NCBI RefSeq assembly: GCF_041146395.1
Contig: NC_090990.1
Coordinates: 43,534,001 to 43,598,000 of the forward strand
Origin: Eulemur rufifrons
Taxonomy: Eukaryota > Chordata > Mammalia > Primates > Lemuridae
Reading direction: 5' to 3'
Length of the DNA stretch: 64,000 bases
This document shows positions 20,930-32,099 of this stretch, piece by piece (within the stretch, counting starts at the first letter, position 1; every line of letters begins with the position of its first letter). The translations under genes and the position numbers were made by a program. The notes beneath the pieces were generated by a model that saw only the letters and a program-made list of their open reading frames with translations, did no database searches and was not told the origin of the DNA.

Positions 20930-21559
20930 CAAATCTGAAGAATGTGAATATAGACAGCCTGGGTTAGGGTGAGGAAGCACATGATATCAGCTTATAACTG
21001 CAAGGGAGACTACAGAGAAAATTTTAACACAGATAAATGGAAAAGTCAAGTTTGGTTAACAAAGAGTTAGGTGGGAAAAGAAGAGAAAGACCCAAAATTA
21101 ATGTTGTTCTGTGTGAAGAGCAGGGAGCAAGAAGTTAGACTGAATTGCTCTCTGTGTGCCTTACACACCCCACTCAACCTCTCCAGTCTGTTTGAGTCAT
21201 TTTCCCTATTTCCCATCTTGTCTTCTATATGGGAAGAGAAGGGCAGAAAGAGAGGGGCTGTCTGGGTGTAATAAGTAATGACACGAAATGCACTGTGAAG
21301 TGCCAGGTGCTGTAGACACACGAGTTCCCAGCATTATAAAGTACTGGAGGTGGGAGGGTGTGGAAAGAAGAAAGAACTGGAGAAGAGAAACATTGCTGTT
21401 TAACTTCTGTCCTCCTTAACAGGGTCTCAGTGAGAGCACAGGACGCATACTCACCAGTGGGGCAGGCACCAGTGCTTGCCGCTGTACCTGCCGTAGAGTG
21501 GGCACTCAAAAGTGTCTGCTTAATGATAAAATGACACAAAAAAAGGAGGAAAGCCATCT
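20930..21559. other. No recognised repeat
   Basis: Short overlapping frames on both strands (21067-21557) share the same sequence and carry no domain. No element was identified with confidence. Confidence 0.3.
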
Positions 21560-21790
21560 TTATGAAGGAGGCTTTGGAATGAGACCGACCTGGATTTGAG
21601 TCCTACTGTGCTACTTCCTAGCTATGTGACCTTAGGCAAGTTATTTAACCTGTCTGGGGCCCAGTGTTCTCAACCATCAAAACAAGCAGTGATGCTCAGC
21701 TCAGAAGGTTGTGAGCACTAGATTAATTGATGTTATGGGAAGGGAGCTCCTTAATACATCATAGGTGATTTAAAGTGAACTTGTGTTAAA
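21560..21790 (+). mobile_element. MIR SINE
   Basis: 'ggctttggaatgagaccgac', 'cctggatttgagtcctactg' and 'ctatgtgaccttaggcaagt' begin a nearly full-length sense MIR. Confidence 0.88.
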
Positions 21791-22126
21791 GAATGAGGAC
21801 GATCATTGAGATCAGAGATTAAAGCGGTGAGAGAGGAAATGAATGGCCCGGTGAGAAAAAAAAAAAAATGTGATGGGATTCCTGACAATCACTTCATCTT
21901 GAACTGTGCCAGGAACATACGTGGTATAACTCAATTTCCTGTCTGTGGAGAGTGTGGTGTGAGCTTCAGATGAGAGCGGGCACACACTGACAACTGGGAA
22001 TGAGAAGTCATTTGGAAGAATGGAGGGAACACAGACCTAAGCTGTCTCTCTCTCCACCCCCTGCCTCAGTCTTCTCTTCCACAAAATGCAAAGAGGGACA
22101 GGATAATCTGAAAATTCTCTTCTGGA
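21791..22126. other. No recognised feature
   Basis: It contains an A13 run near 21857. It is otherwise unassigned. Confidence 0.3.
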
Positions 22127-22139
22127 TATAAAACTCTGG

Positions 22140-22223
22140 TTTTAAACTCCTGGCCTCAAGCCATCCTCCCACTGTAGCCAAAGTGCTAGGATCATAGGCA
22201 TGAGCCACCATGCCCAGCCTGGT
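22140..22223 (-). mobile_element. Alu-type 7SL-derived monomer, antisense, internally deleted
   Basis: 'cctggcctcaagccatcctc', 'caaagtgctaggatcatagg' and 'catgagccaccatgcccagc' are an antisense left-arm Alu monomer of only about 84 bp. The target-site duplication 'tataaaactctg' occurs at 22127-22138 and 22224-22235. The reverse-strand frame over it is Alu translation. Confidence 0.88.
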
Positions 22224-22359
22224 TATAAAACTCTGTGTCTCAAGAAGAAACATAATAGTAGGCTGAGTTGAGTGAACCTGGACTAAAGAGGAAGAATTGG
22301 TATTCTCTTGGCAGGTGAAACTGTATTTTGGTTAAAGTCACACTGAGGTTAATTAACAT

Positions 22360-22490
22360 CACTGAGAGCCTGCTTTTCTTATCTGGAACAGGGAAATATT
22401 AATACCTAACTTGCAGGCTGCTGCAAAGGTTAAATGAAGAGATATACATATAGTGTTGGGCACAAGATAGGCTATCATTAAATACACAAA
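22360..22490 (+). mobile_element. MIR 3' part
   Basis: 'cctgcttttcttatctggaa', 'aaaggttaaatgaagagata' and 'ggctatcattaaatac' fit the MIR 3' half. Confidence 0.65.
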
Positions 22491-22499
22491 ATATCCTAA

Positions 22500-22880
22500 T
22501 TCTCTACCATCCTCTCACTACCCATCCCCAATCTAGTTAGGTCTCCCAGCTTCTCTGTTCTGTGGCTACTGTGACAGGCTTCTAACCGGCATCCCTGCCT
22601 GGTGCCAGTAGATGCATTTGCTCATCAGTGAAATGAAAAGAGGAAAAAGGTCCCATTTGGCCCCTTCAGCTCACCCTCCACTAAGCTGCCAGAATTGTCC
22701 TCAAAAACACAGGGCTGATCTTGTCACTCCCTTGCTCAGAAGGCTCCCATAGTTCTCCATCACCCCGAAACAATAATCACATCTCTTAGCCTACAATTCA
22801 AGGTTCTCCCAGACACCTGAGCCTACCTCAGTAGTCTCATTCCACCACCACTTAGAACAACCCGTTTCCCAGCTGAGCCA
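22500..22880 (+). mobile_element. L2 fragment
   Basis: 'ggctgatcttgtcactccct', 'gctcagaaggctcccatagt' and 'cctacaattcaaggttctcc' are in L2 sense order. Confidence 0.65.
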
Positions 22881-22899
22881 AGCCCAACTGCAGGCTCCT

Positions 22900-23640
22900 G
22901 CTTGCCCACTACCCCCGTGCCACCTATGACATCCTTCAAAGGAAACGATCTATGCCTGCTTTGGGAGACTGAGAGCCACACAGGGGTGTTTCACCCCGTG
23001 CAGTCCACATCAGAACTTGCTGCATCAAAGTGGGAGCATTTCTGCATTATTTGCCTTTCTCATGAAAACAGTACTCCCTCAGTAATGAATTCAGCAGGGG
23101 GCTCCTCCATTCCCCAGTCTCGGGCGCTCCCCTAACAGAAAGATGCTTAATTTCCTCCATCTCTCCTCCTCTAATGGGGGCTGTCAGGTACCCTCCTCCC
23201 GGCATCCAACTGGAAGCTTGCATGACAGTCACATTTTCATTCTAATCAGCAGTCCCTTCCCCCACCTCCTTTGTACCTGAGGGACCAGAGATACTCCAAG
23301 CCCCCTCCCCAGCGCCTCTCACGATTAAGAGGACCTCTGGCCTCCCCTCCCCTCCTCCTCGAATCCCAGGAGGTCGCTGTCCCTCATTATCCAGGCAGGC
23401 TCCTGCAAGGAGGTTCATTTCATCTATCAGTGCTGAGCTTCACCTCTGCCCTTAGCCTTCCTTGGGGTTATAATCCGCCCTTCCTCCTCCCCCTCCTGGG
23501 TCAATTCCATAGATTTTTGCTGCTGCCAAGAGCAGCTTCCAGGGACGGGAGAGATTGCCTGTCTCAGCTCAGAGAGAGACACTGAGGAGAAATGGGCCTT
23601 TTAACAACTGCAGTTCAGTGATGAGAAAGTGATGGGGCCC
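22900..23640. promoter_or_regulatory. Candidate conserved non-coding block, GC-moderate
   Basis: No repeat is recognised over about 700 bp, which is unusual in this window. It contains scattered CpGs (near 23118, 23202, 23311), 'gcttaatttcc', 'cattctaatcagc' and 'ggttataatccg' words, and a C/T-rich stretch. No convincing frame or splice-bounded exon is visible. A regulatory role is only a guess from its complexity. Confidence 0.25.
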
Positions 23641-24339
23641 CATCACCATCACTCAGACCCTCCTCTGAGCCCTTCGCTCTTACCAGGTGAAAGGAAAACA
23701 TTTTGATGAGGCCTAACCGGATGATAGATACGGAGTCCGGCCCATACAGATGCTAAGTCCGTTGACTGCTGCAGATGAATGGACAGGCAGCCCGCAGCCT
23801 GATCGAAATTCTTCTTGGCTAGAAGCGGAAATGAAGACCCCTGTGCCATCATCTGCTGCACTCCTCACAATAGCTATTTATTCAGCTCTTAAGGGAGGAT
23901 CCTGTCCTCTGCAGAGGGCCCCCACGTTGCAGTGGCAGCGGTGGTGTGTGGTGTGCTGGTTACTCTATGGTCTTGTGGGAGCAGAGCTGGAAAAAAATAC
24001 TAAAAGGCCATTTAGTCACAGAAGAGTTCAACTTGCTTTTGTTATATAGCATGGGAACCATTTTTTGCAATTAACATCGTACATGGTAGCTCAATACAGG
24101 AAATGGACAAAAGTAGAGTTTCTCCAGATAAATAATCTTCTTCAAAAACTTGAGGTTCCAGAGAAAGTCCATTGATATGCAATGATTCATTTCAATCACC
24201 ATGCATATGTAGACATCTGTTCCACCAATCCAGACACGGGAACACTAGCTTGGTTAGCTCTAATGATGCGAAGCTCACTGAGTCATAAATAATATCATTC
24301 TCTCAGTAGAATGTCTTACCAATGAGTCATGTGACAATG
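23641..24339. other. Unassigned complex sequence
   Basis: It continues the repeat-free stretch, with CpGs near 23719, 23733, 23792 and 23826. Short frames on both strands at 23649-24049 overlap and show no domain. Confidence 0.3.
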
Positions 24340-24480
24340 AGCAAGCCATTTAACCTTAATGGACCTCAGTATCCTCATCTAGAAATGGGGAAAATAATAG
24401 CAACTGCCTGTTAGAAGGAAAAGATGAAATAAGTGTGAAACGGTTGAAACCTGAGAAGTCAGTGGGCACACGAGTGAAGT
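24340..24480 (+). mobile_element. MIR fragment
   Basis: 'gagcaagccatttaacctta' and 'agtatcctcatctagaaatg' are sense MIR. Confidence 0.75.
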
Positions 24481-24489
24481 AGGCAGCAT

Positions 24490-24710
24490 CTCTGGGTGAC
24501 AGGACTAAACGTGGAGTCAGATCTCATTTCAAACTTGACTCTGCCACCTACTAGCTGTTTGACTTCAGGCAACTTACCTAACCTCACTGTGGCTCAACTC
24601 TATGGTTCATTTCAGCATATGACTCAGTGGGTTGTTTTGGAGATTCAATATGTGGCAGAAAAGGCACTTTATAAAGCGTAGGGAATGATGATGATTGTTA
24701 TTAACAGAGT
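24490..24710 (+). mobile_element. MIR SINE
   Basis: 'acttgactctgccacctact', 'agctgtttgacttcaggcaa' and 'ggcactttataaagcg' are sense MIR, directly after another MIR. Confidence 0.8.
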
Positions 24711-24944
24711 GCATATAGGAAGCCACCCCAGCCACCTTGGCCTTGGTGGAGGTTGGCAATTATACATCAAGGCCAAAAGCTTTCTGAGCTGGTAAGAGCA
24801 ACGCTCTGAGATTTATTGCAGCTTCCTGGGGCCCAGTAATTGTGTCACAAGGGGGAGGAGAACCATCTTTGTGCACGGGGCTAGGAGCTTGACATGTAGG
24901 AGATCATTTAATCCCTGTTTGGACTCAGAATCATTCTTATGCTT

Positions 24945-25425
24945 CTCCGTCTATCACAGGAAGGCCAACCCCTGCAAACTATTATATATTACAAGGTTCC
25001 CTTGCCCAAAGGCTTCCCCTCGGTTCAGCCAATAGGAGGCAATAAAGAGAGACTGGAAGGTGGGAGGGAAAGAGAAATCAAGATATCTCTCTCCTCACCC
25101 ACAGGCTTTGGGCAGAGCCTCCAACAGTGGCTGCCTCTCCTCCAGGCTCCAGCTCTCAACAGTCAGCCCCTCAAACCCTGATCTGAGCTCCTACCAGGCA
25201 GCCTCACCAGTATCTCCAGATTCTGCCTGACTCCCCTGGGAATCACCCTCTTCCAGGGTTCCAGCTGCCACCAGGCTCTGCCACCAGGCTCTGTAGTATC
25301 GCCTCCTCTCTTTGCCCCTCCAGCTCCAGGGGAGGTAGCAGCTTCCTACACTTGCTAATCCCGGGAGTGCCTCACCTTCCCTGGTTTGCTCTGTTGGTTC
25401 TCTTGGCACTTTGTGACCAGTTATT
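24945..25425 (+). repeat. Ancient LTR-like repeat, family B, copy 2
   Basis: It is collinear with 3090-3660: 'ggttcagccaataggaggca', a purine-rich run, a C/T-rich middle, 'gggagtgcctcaccttccct'. Two tandem 'gccaccaggctctg' units occur at 25267-25293. Confidence 0.5.
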
Positions 25426-25429
25426 CATA

Positions 25430-25650
25430 TGACATTCCATTTATTGAAACACCCAACATCGGTTCTGCCTCCTGCAAAGCCCTGTCAAATATACCCCCTG
25501 ACAACTCTAGGAGGTTATTACTGTCCCCTTTACCTTTGAATGAAAAGAGTCTCAAAGAAGCTAAGTAATGTTCTCAAGATTACAAAAATGAGTGCCTGAA
25601 CTGAATCCAAACTCAGCCTTCTGAGTCAGCATGTGCTTTTTCCCCAAAAC
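25430..25650 (-). mobile_element. MIR (antisense)
   Basis: 'aggaggttattactgtcccc', 'aagctaagtaatgttctcaa' and 'aatccaaactcagccttctg' are in antisense order. Confidence 0.7.
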
Positions 25651-25849
25651 CACAAGCCCTCCCTTGAGACCAGTAAAATAACATGAGGCTAGAAGTCTCT
25701 ATGTTCTGGAGAAATCCGTATCTGTAGTTACAAAAACTGCTGATTTTGTTTCAGGTTTCAGTTTTCTTGGTGTTGCTAGCAGATGCTCTATGTTTGAGAT
25801 TCAAATTTACTTTTAAAAAAACAGACAGTGATAGAGTAAGAAGAAAATT

Positions 25850-26010
25850 GAAGATTAAGTGGGCTCTAGCCTGGGTCTGCCCCTAACTTGGCTGTGTGAC
25901 CACAGCTAACACCTGTTCTCTTAAGACTTAGGTTATTGATCTTTAAAATGAAGTTTTTGGACTCAATAATCCAATATTCTGATTCTGTGATTCTAATTGT
26001 ATGGTTTTAT
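25850..26010 (+). mobile_element. MIR fragment
   Basis: 'ctagcctgggtctgccccta', 'ttggctgtgtgaccacagct' and 'aaaatgaagtttttggactc' are sense MIR. Confidence 0.7.
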
Positions 26011-26984
26011 ACTGATTTTTACTCACCCTACAGTGAGACTTGACATGTTGGAATGCTTCTTTGGCACATGAAACCCTAAATTAGAGTAAATAAATGAAGT
26101 CTTTGGCATGTTACTCCAGAAAGGTTTTTAGATCCTGGATTAGAATGAACAAAGGAAGACTTGGCAGAATATTTCAGAAAGGTTCCTGACCGTGATTTAG
26201 ATTGTCAAGATGTCATTAGGAAGATGGGAGTGCTCAGGCTGGCCGCAGTCCATCCAGGGAGGTTTCATGGAAAAGGTGGGCAGGGTTTTAAATGAGAAGA
26301 GTATCTGGTTCCCTGCCTCCACGTGAAGTCCTAGCCCCACTTAAGTCTTTGGAAACTTACTCTGATCCTATTGAGAGAAATGCATAAGCCTAGGAGCCTG
26401 CTGCACATGACATTAGGATGCCGACTGTGCTTGGACCTTTGTCTTGGTGTGGTCTTGGGTATCTGAGCTCCTGGGTTTCTCCACAGCCTGAGCCCCTGCT
26501 TTTCCCTTAGCTCTATGGAATGGTAACCAATCTGGTCTCAGTGCCTGATTCATTGCTCTGGTACCTGTATCTAAATCATCTCCCCACATCCCAGGAAGCA
26601 ACTCCCTGGGCCCGAACCAGTGCCCATTGGGGAAAAGTATGTCAGCAGCAATTGTTGGCAGTAGCTATTTGAGCCCTGTCCAAAAGAGAAGTTCTCCAGC
26701 TCAATGTCTGAACCTGACCCCTTCAAGGGAACAGGTACTCGTTTAAAGAAATGGACTCATATCTTTGGCTTAGGTGGGGCTCTTACCACCAACCCATGCA
26801 TATCCATGGCCCCTGCCTTCAAAGAATTGAATACGAGAAACAGAAACAGCCAAGATAGACCAAAGGGAGTTCATAGGCTCCATCAACTCTTGACCTTCTC
26901 ACTCTCATCTGTAAGTTGGAGCATTGCTAGATTCTGACCCTAAGATTTAAGATCAGTGGGAGTGATGCATGTGGAGGGGGCAGG
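26011..26984. other. Unassigned sequence
   Basis: A possible antisense L2 trace lies near 26200-26310 ('gggaggtttcatggaaaagg'). Nothing else is recognised and there is no coding signal. Confidence 0.3.
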
Positions 26985-27135
26985 GTGAGGAGTAGACATT
27001 AAACACACTGAATTGTGTTTGAACCCTGGCTAGGGGATGCCTAGGAGTGACCTAGAGTAAATCTCTCAACCTTGCTGAGTCTCGGTTTCCTCATTGGTAA
27101 GATGAGGACAATGTACTCTCCTTGCAGGCAGAGCC
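26985..27135 (+). mobile_element. MIR fragment
   Basis: 'attgtgtttgaaccctggct', 'tgctgagtctcggtttcctc' and 'attggtaagatgaggacaat' are sense MIR. Confidence 0.8.
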
Positions 27136-28050
27136 AGGCAGGCACCCATGCCAATCTAGAAAACGTGATAAGTTGTCACCGGGGCAAGCATATATATCAA
27201 TGGGAATATAACAAACAAGAAAATTTCGATTTACCTAGAGGCCTGTAAAGTGGGAAGATCAATTTTATTCTTTGGCAGGCGGTAGGGGGATCGTTGTTGA
27301 GATCCCTGAAGAGCCTGCTAGAGTCATACTAGACAACTGCTTTCTCAGGAAGGAAAGTTAGGGCTGATGCATTCTTGGAGGTGAGAGTATGGTGGGTGTG
27401 CACGTTAAGGGCCACAGTGGATTGACAAATGAGGAGCCACTGACTGCTTTTGTCACTGGCTCCCCTTCTCTACTTCTTCCCCTGACAGCTCTAGCCTCTC
27501 CTTTAAATCCGCCAGTTTGGAGGGATGCCATGTTGTTGGCCTGCCCAGGGCACCCACTTATCTCAGACATGTCTCAGTGTGGCCTAATGCACTTATGTAA
27601 GGCACCTCCTCCAGCAGACACACACAGGAAACGCGGATTTTCTCCTCAGAAATCCCCATTTTTTCGTCTTGTGCCTGGATGCCTCCCCTGCCTCCTCTAA
27701 ATTCATCTGTGCTGGGAACACAATGTAGCGATTGGTGATCCAAGTGTATAAGCCAATGTCTTCTTCAAAATGCTATATATAAAATTATATCTGCGACTCA
27801 ACCTTCCTGTTAGCAATAATAATAAATGTATATTGAATATTAAATAATGCTAATGAAGTAGAATTAGTCACCCACCAATATGGTCAGACTCTGAGTAACA
27901 GCCATCAGGCATGCATCCAACACTTGTAGAGAAAGGGACCACTTAAGGATTAATAAAGTTTAGAGATTTGATCAAGGCAACAGCTGATGGGCACCAGGTT
28001 TAATTCTCCAAACCTCACTCTTTCCACCTCAGCCCAGCACACTAACAAGA
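27136..28050. other. Mostly unassigned; MIR trace at the 3' end
   Basis: 27950-28050 carries a decayed antisense MIR pattern. The rest is complex sequence in which short frames on both strands overlap (27358-27743), so none stands out as a gene. Confidence 0.3.
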
Positions 28051-28126
28051 GACTGTCAAAATAGTGGGTCTAAACAAGACCAACACATTACACAACTCCA
28101 AGGGACACTGTTCATATTGTAGTCCA

Positions 28127-28803
28127 CTGCTATGGTCTGGATGTTCGTGTACTCCCAAATCATATGTTGAAATCTTAACTCCCAAAGTGATAGTATAATA
28201 TTTGGAGGTGGGGACTTTGAGAGGTGATTAAAACATGGAGTTGAACCCTCATTAATGGGACTAGTGCCTTTATAAGAGATTTCAGCTGGCCAGGCATGGT
28301 GGCTCATACCTATAATCCTAGCATTCTGGGAGGCCAAGGCAGGAGGATTGCTTGAGGTCAGGAGTTTGAGACCAGCCTGAGCAAGAGTGAGACCCCCATC
28401 TCTACAAAAAATAGAAGAAATTCACTGGCTGTGGTGGTGTGCACCTGTAGTCCCAGCTACTCAGGAGGCTGAGGCAGGAGGATTGCTTGAGCCCAGGAGT
28501 TTGAGGTTGCTGTGAGCTAGACTGACACCACGGCACTCTAGCCCAGACAAGAGACCAAGACTCTGGCTCAAAAAAAAAAAAGAGAGAGAGATCTCAGAGA
28601 CTTCTCTATCCCTTCTGCCATATGAGGACACAGCAAAAAGATAGCCATGCATGAAGCAGGAAGCAGGCCCTCACCAGACACCAAACCTGCTGGTGCCTTG
28701 ATCTTGGACTTCCCAGCCTCCAGAACCATAAGAAATAAATTTCTGTTGCTTATAAGCTACCCAGTTTATGATATTTTGCTTACTCCAAACAGACTAACAC
28801 ATA
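28127..28803 (+). mobile_element. MaLR-like LTR split by an Alu
   Basis: The first part is 28127-28285 ('tatggtctggatgttcgtgt', 'catatgttgaaatcttaact', 'ggaggtggggactttgagag'). The second is 28598-28803 ('gccatatgaggacacagcaa', 'ccctcaccagacaccaaacc', 'taagaaataaatttctgttg', end 'cagactaacaca'). TG and CA termini fit an LTR. A second copy in opposite orientation is at 38151-38531. The subfamily is not certain. Confidence 0.7.
28286..28586 (+). mobile_element. Alu SINE, strepsirrhine type
   Basis: This is a dimeric Alu with both arms, an A-rich linker and a tail of A11 followed by GA units. The right arm has the strepsirrhine 'gctagactgacaccacggca' ending. The target-site duplication 'agagatttcag' (28275-28285) matches 'agagatctcag' (28587-28597). 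It sits inside the LTR. Confidence 0.95.
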
Positions 28804-29490
28804 CACATGAACACCACTTCCTGGAGTTATGCAGTGTCACAGAACTGGACCCACCTCAAGGAATTACAATGCCTCTTTCTTCAAAGATTCATTTCTTTAT
28901 TTGTGCCCCCTATCAGAAACTCCATTTCAAAAATATTTAGTTTCTCAAATAGACTGAAGTTTTAAGGTACAAGAAAATTATTTTCCCATTGTTTTCATGA
29001 ATCAAATGCACCAGAACATTCATTGACATTTTGATCACCAGGAGATAACCAAGATTACTGTTTTGAGTTGATTTTATTCCAGCCAAACACACATAGATTT
29101 GACATTTGAGTTAGCGTGTGAAACCCTAAAACAGGCGAGTGTCTCTTTTCCCTTGGGCCTTCTGACATATTAAAAATAACTAAAGAAGCCCACGGCATTA
29201 GTGCTTTACAGATTTTACTAGTCTGTATGATCCTGCTTTAGGAGCTGCAGACTTCACCATACCAAAATGACAAGGCTAGGTAGTTGTTTATTGAGTTTAA
29301 AATTAGTAGAAGAAAAAAAAAAAAAAACCAGAAGTCAAAACCTTTGTGGAAAATGCCACAAAACACATGATTTTCCATGTTTTAATTAGATTTGTTAACT
29401 TGGGCAGAATAGAATGAAAGTAGGAAAGTAGCAATAATTCTAGTTTCTTCTTTTAGATCAAAAAGGAAACAGTAAAGGAAAATGGAATTA
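28804..29490. promoter_or_regulatory. Repeat-free stretch, candidate conserved block
   Basis: 29050-29290 shows no known repeat and has complex composition ('ggcattagtgctttacagat', 'ttagcgtgtgaaac'). An A15 run lies near 29312-29326. No frame or exon is supported. Function is not established. Confidence 0.22.
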
Positions 29491-29499
29491 TAATGTATT

Positions 29500-29695
29500 T
29501 TATATACTATGTGTCAGGAACTGTAAAAGGATAATTATCACAAGTGCTCCCCTTGTTTAATAAAAAAGAAAACTCAAGTTCATGTAGTTAAGCAAATTGC
29601 CACATATCTAATAAGTGATAAAGCCAGGATTTGAATTCAAGATTTCCCAGCTTAAAGTCTAGCTGTATAAAAATATCATTCCATTATGCTGTTCT
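29500..29695 (-). mobile_element. MIR SINE (antisense)
   Basis: 'aagaaaactcaagttcatgt', 'agttaagcaaattgccacat' and 'ccaggatttgaattcaagat' are in antisense order. Confidence 0.75.
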
Positions 29696-29749
29696 ACCTC
29701 CCTAAAAGGAAAACAATTCAACAAACACTTTCCAAGCTCTTGCTTTGTG

Positions 29750-29905
29750 TCAAGCATTCATTTTCACTCACTGAACAAATATTTATTGAGCCTCTAGTAT
29801 GTCCCAGACGTGGTGCCTGTTACCTGGCAGCGCACAGTCTAAGGCGAGAGGCAAGCACGCAGCCCGAGACTGATCCGAATGCAGTGGCGATGGAACAAAA
29901 TGCTG
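29750..29905 (-). mobile_element. L2 3' end (antisense)
   Basis: 'tgaacaaatatttattgagc' and 'ctctagtatgtcccagacgt' mark the antisense L2 terminus. Confidence 0.75.
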
Positions 29906-29939
29906 GAGGGGTGCAGAACAGGGAGCTTTCTTAATTCTT

Positions 29940-30345
29940 TTTTTTTCTCCACATGGTTATCGCAGCGCTCCCAGGTCTATAAGAGAGGATAGTCGAGCTC
30001 TCAGACTTATTCAAGTTCAGCCAAGGGACGACACTAGAGACACATCAACACAGGCAAAGATCCCTCTCCTTGTCATGTATTATAAAACACGTAGCATATA
30101 AACCTGCCCCATCGAGGGAACCGGTGTAATTGGTGCGCCTTCTCTCGTAGCATTTAAGGTGTTATCTCTATAAATACAGCGCATTTTGCTTTAATAAAAA
30201 ATGAATTTTCCAGAACAGTGACAGTATTGACCTTACATATTATCCAAATAGAAATTGTAATGAAACAAGTCGAACAGTGAGTAGTTATAATAGATATGCA
30301 AATATTGGTCTTTTCTTAAAGGTCTTTCGGCCTACTCACACGTGT
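29940..30345. promoter_or_regulatory. Candidate conserved non-coding block
   Basis: It is repeat-free, with CpGs scattered through otherwise AT-rich DNA (30106, 30121, 30137, 30147, 30180, 30270). It has an octamer-type word 'atatgcaaat' at about 30294, 'tctataaatacagcgcattt', and TTTAATAAAA words. No coding frame is present. It looks like a possible developmental enhancer, but this is inference. Confidence 0.3.
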
Positions 30346-30499
30346 CTCTTATGTGTCTGAGAGGGTGGATTCAGCCTGTATTTATAATCTGGGAGGACAG
30401 AGATGAGGAAGAAGGAAGAGGAAGGAGGAGAAGTTTTTCAAATAATCATAGAGGATAGAGTCTGGGAAGATTGTGCTCGAGTGCCTAGCTTCAAAAACA

Positions 30500-30700
30500 C
30501 GTTTGGGGGGTAACGGCTGTGTGCTCAGTGTATTCATATGTACTGTCTCATTTGATCCACACAACAACCTGTGACACAGGTATGGCCATTGCTATTTTAT
30601 AGGTGAGAAGACCACAGCTCAGAAAAACATGTGACTTGCCCCAATTCACATAACTGGCAAATGGCATCATTAGACTCTGAGCTCTAATCTTCCCCCCTCC
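30500..30700 (-). mobile_element. MIR SINE (antisense)
   Basis: 'gtactgtctcatttgatcca', 'ataggtgagaagaccacagc' and 'ttgccccaattcacataact' are in antisense order. Confidence 0.8.
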
Positions 30701-30769
30701 CTGAAAGTGAGTTGATTTTTCAGCTAGAACTCACCTGGTCAGTGCCTAGATATAATAGTCAAACTGAAT

Positions 30770-30905
30770 CTATAAATTTATTTCCTGATAACTCAGTGGA
30801 TATTTATTGAATGTCTCCTGTGTGCTGTTCTAGATGTTATAAGAAACTAAAAAAATAACTGACAAGTGGCTTCTAATCTAAAGAGTTCACAGCTGTCAGG
30901 GAGAT
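30770..30905 (-). mobile_element. L2 3' end (antisense)
   Basis: 'gtggatatttattgaatgtc' and 'tcctgtgtgctgttctagat' are the antisense L2 terminus. Confidence 0.75.
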
Positions 30906-30989
30906 GTCATATAGACTTCAAAGGCTTAAAAATGAAACTGAGGGAAGGCCTCACACAACTCAGCTCTCCTTAATACGACCCTCCCACAA

Positions 30990-31350
30990 GCCTTTATCCA
31001 AACTCACCAGCCAGTCTCCATCTAGGAAGGGGAACAGTTCTATTCCAGACTTTTCGTGCCAATGCAAATGTGAATTAGAAGGCTATATTGTTCAATGCTT
31101 AATTACCTCCGCACAGACTGTGCATTTTGTGGATCATTGGTGGAAATTTGTAGCTGGCTCAGTGACCTGATTGAGCTTGATGGGAGGCAACCATGGAAGA
31201 GTTTTATTTTTTTCTCTTCGCTGTTTTGTCTTAAGCTCTGATGAATCTATTTCTTAATAACATGTCTGGCAGACCTCTCAGCTTTCTTGTCACTTTCATC
31301 AATAAAAATATGCAGATTGAATTAGTTTAAAACTTTGATCTCACTCTGTT
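30990..31350. promoter_or_regulatory. Candidate conserved non-coding block
   Basis: No repeat is recognised. 31057-31110 packs 'aatgcaaatg', 'gtgaattag' and 'gcttaattacc', which are octamer-like and homeodomain-like words. 'tcaataaaaatatgcagatt' follows at about 31298. The small frame 30904-31170 has no domain. A regulatory role is inferred, not shown. Confidence 0.3.
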
Positions 31351-32099
31351 TGATGCTCACTTTTGCCTCTCACCCCCACCCTAGGCAGGCCTAGGTGTGA
31401 GGGACTTGCAGGTGAAGAGAAGACACATCTTCTTCCTGCACACCTCCCCACCCCCTTGTCCTCCTCCAGGACAGTGGCATACAGGGAGCCATGGTGTGGG
31501 ATAAGTGTCTCTCATTTCAGGCTGTTTCCCTCGTTTCTTGACTAACTCTAGCTGCCATCCATACCTCTTATGTTATAAGAAACCAAGTGATGCCTCTATG
31601 ATAGGCACATGCAAAGTCTTAAGGGCACTCTGCTTAGGTAGGCACGGGTCGGATCAGCCAGTCCACTATATTAACAGACAGCCCACCTGAAAATTAGATG
31701 CTGAGCTCCCCAATCTCTGTAAGTAATTCTCTCAAAAATCCCTTCATTTAGCTTGCGGGAACACCCATTGGAGCAAGGAAGAAAAAGCCACAGTACTCCT
31801 CCCAAGCCAACAACCTCTGACCTGGCCACCCTCCTCTGATCCTTACACATCCACTTATAGGAGCTTTGTACAAATGCATGAAGATGGGAGAGAATGGAAA
31901 TGATGGCTGAGGGCTCAAGAGCCTCAAAGTAGCATCTTCTCTCATTCATTTGGTCCTTGGTTTGCCTTTGTTCTCAGCTTTAGGTTCTAGTTTTCGATCT
32001 TGGGCAACTGGAAAAGTTCTATTCAACACTCCATATGTAAAATGATAGGATTGGCCTATGTATTATCTAAAATCAGCAGGAACCTTGCCTGTTTGTTCG
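31351..32099. other. Mostly unassigned; MIR trace near 31965-32080
   Basis: 'gatcttgggcaactggaaaa' and 'ccatatgtaaaatgatagga' look like a decayed MIR. The remainder is unassigned, with antiparallel short frames that are not genes. Confidence 0.3.
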
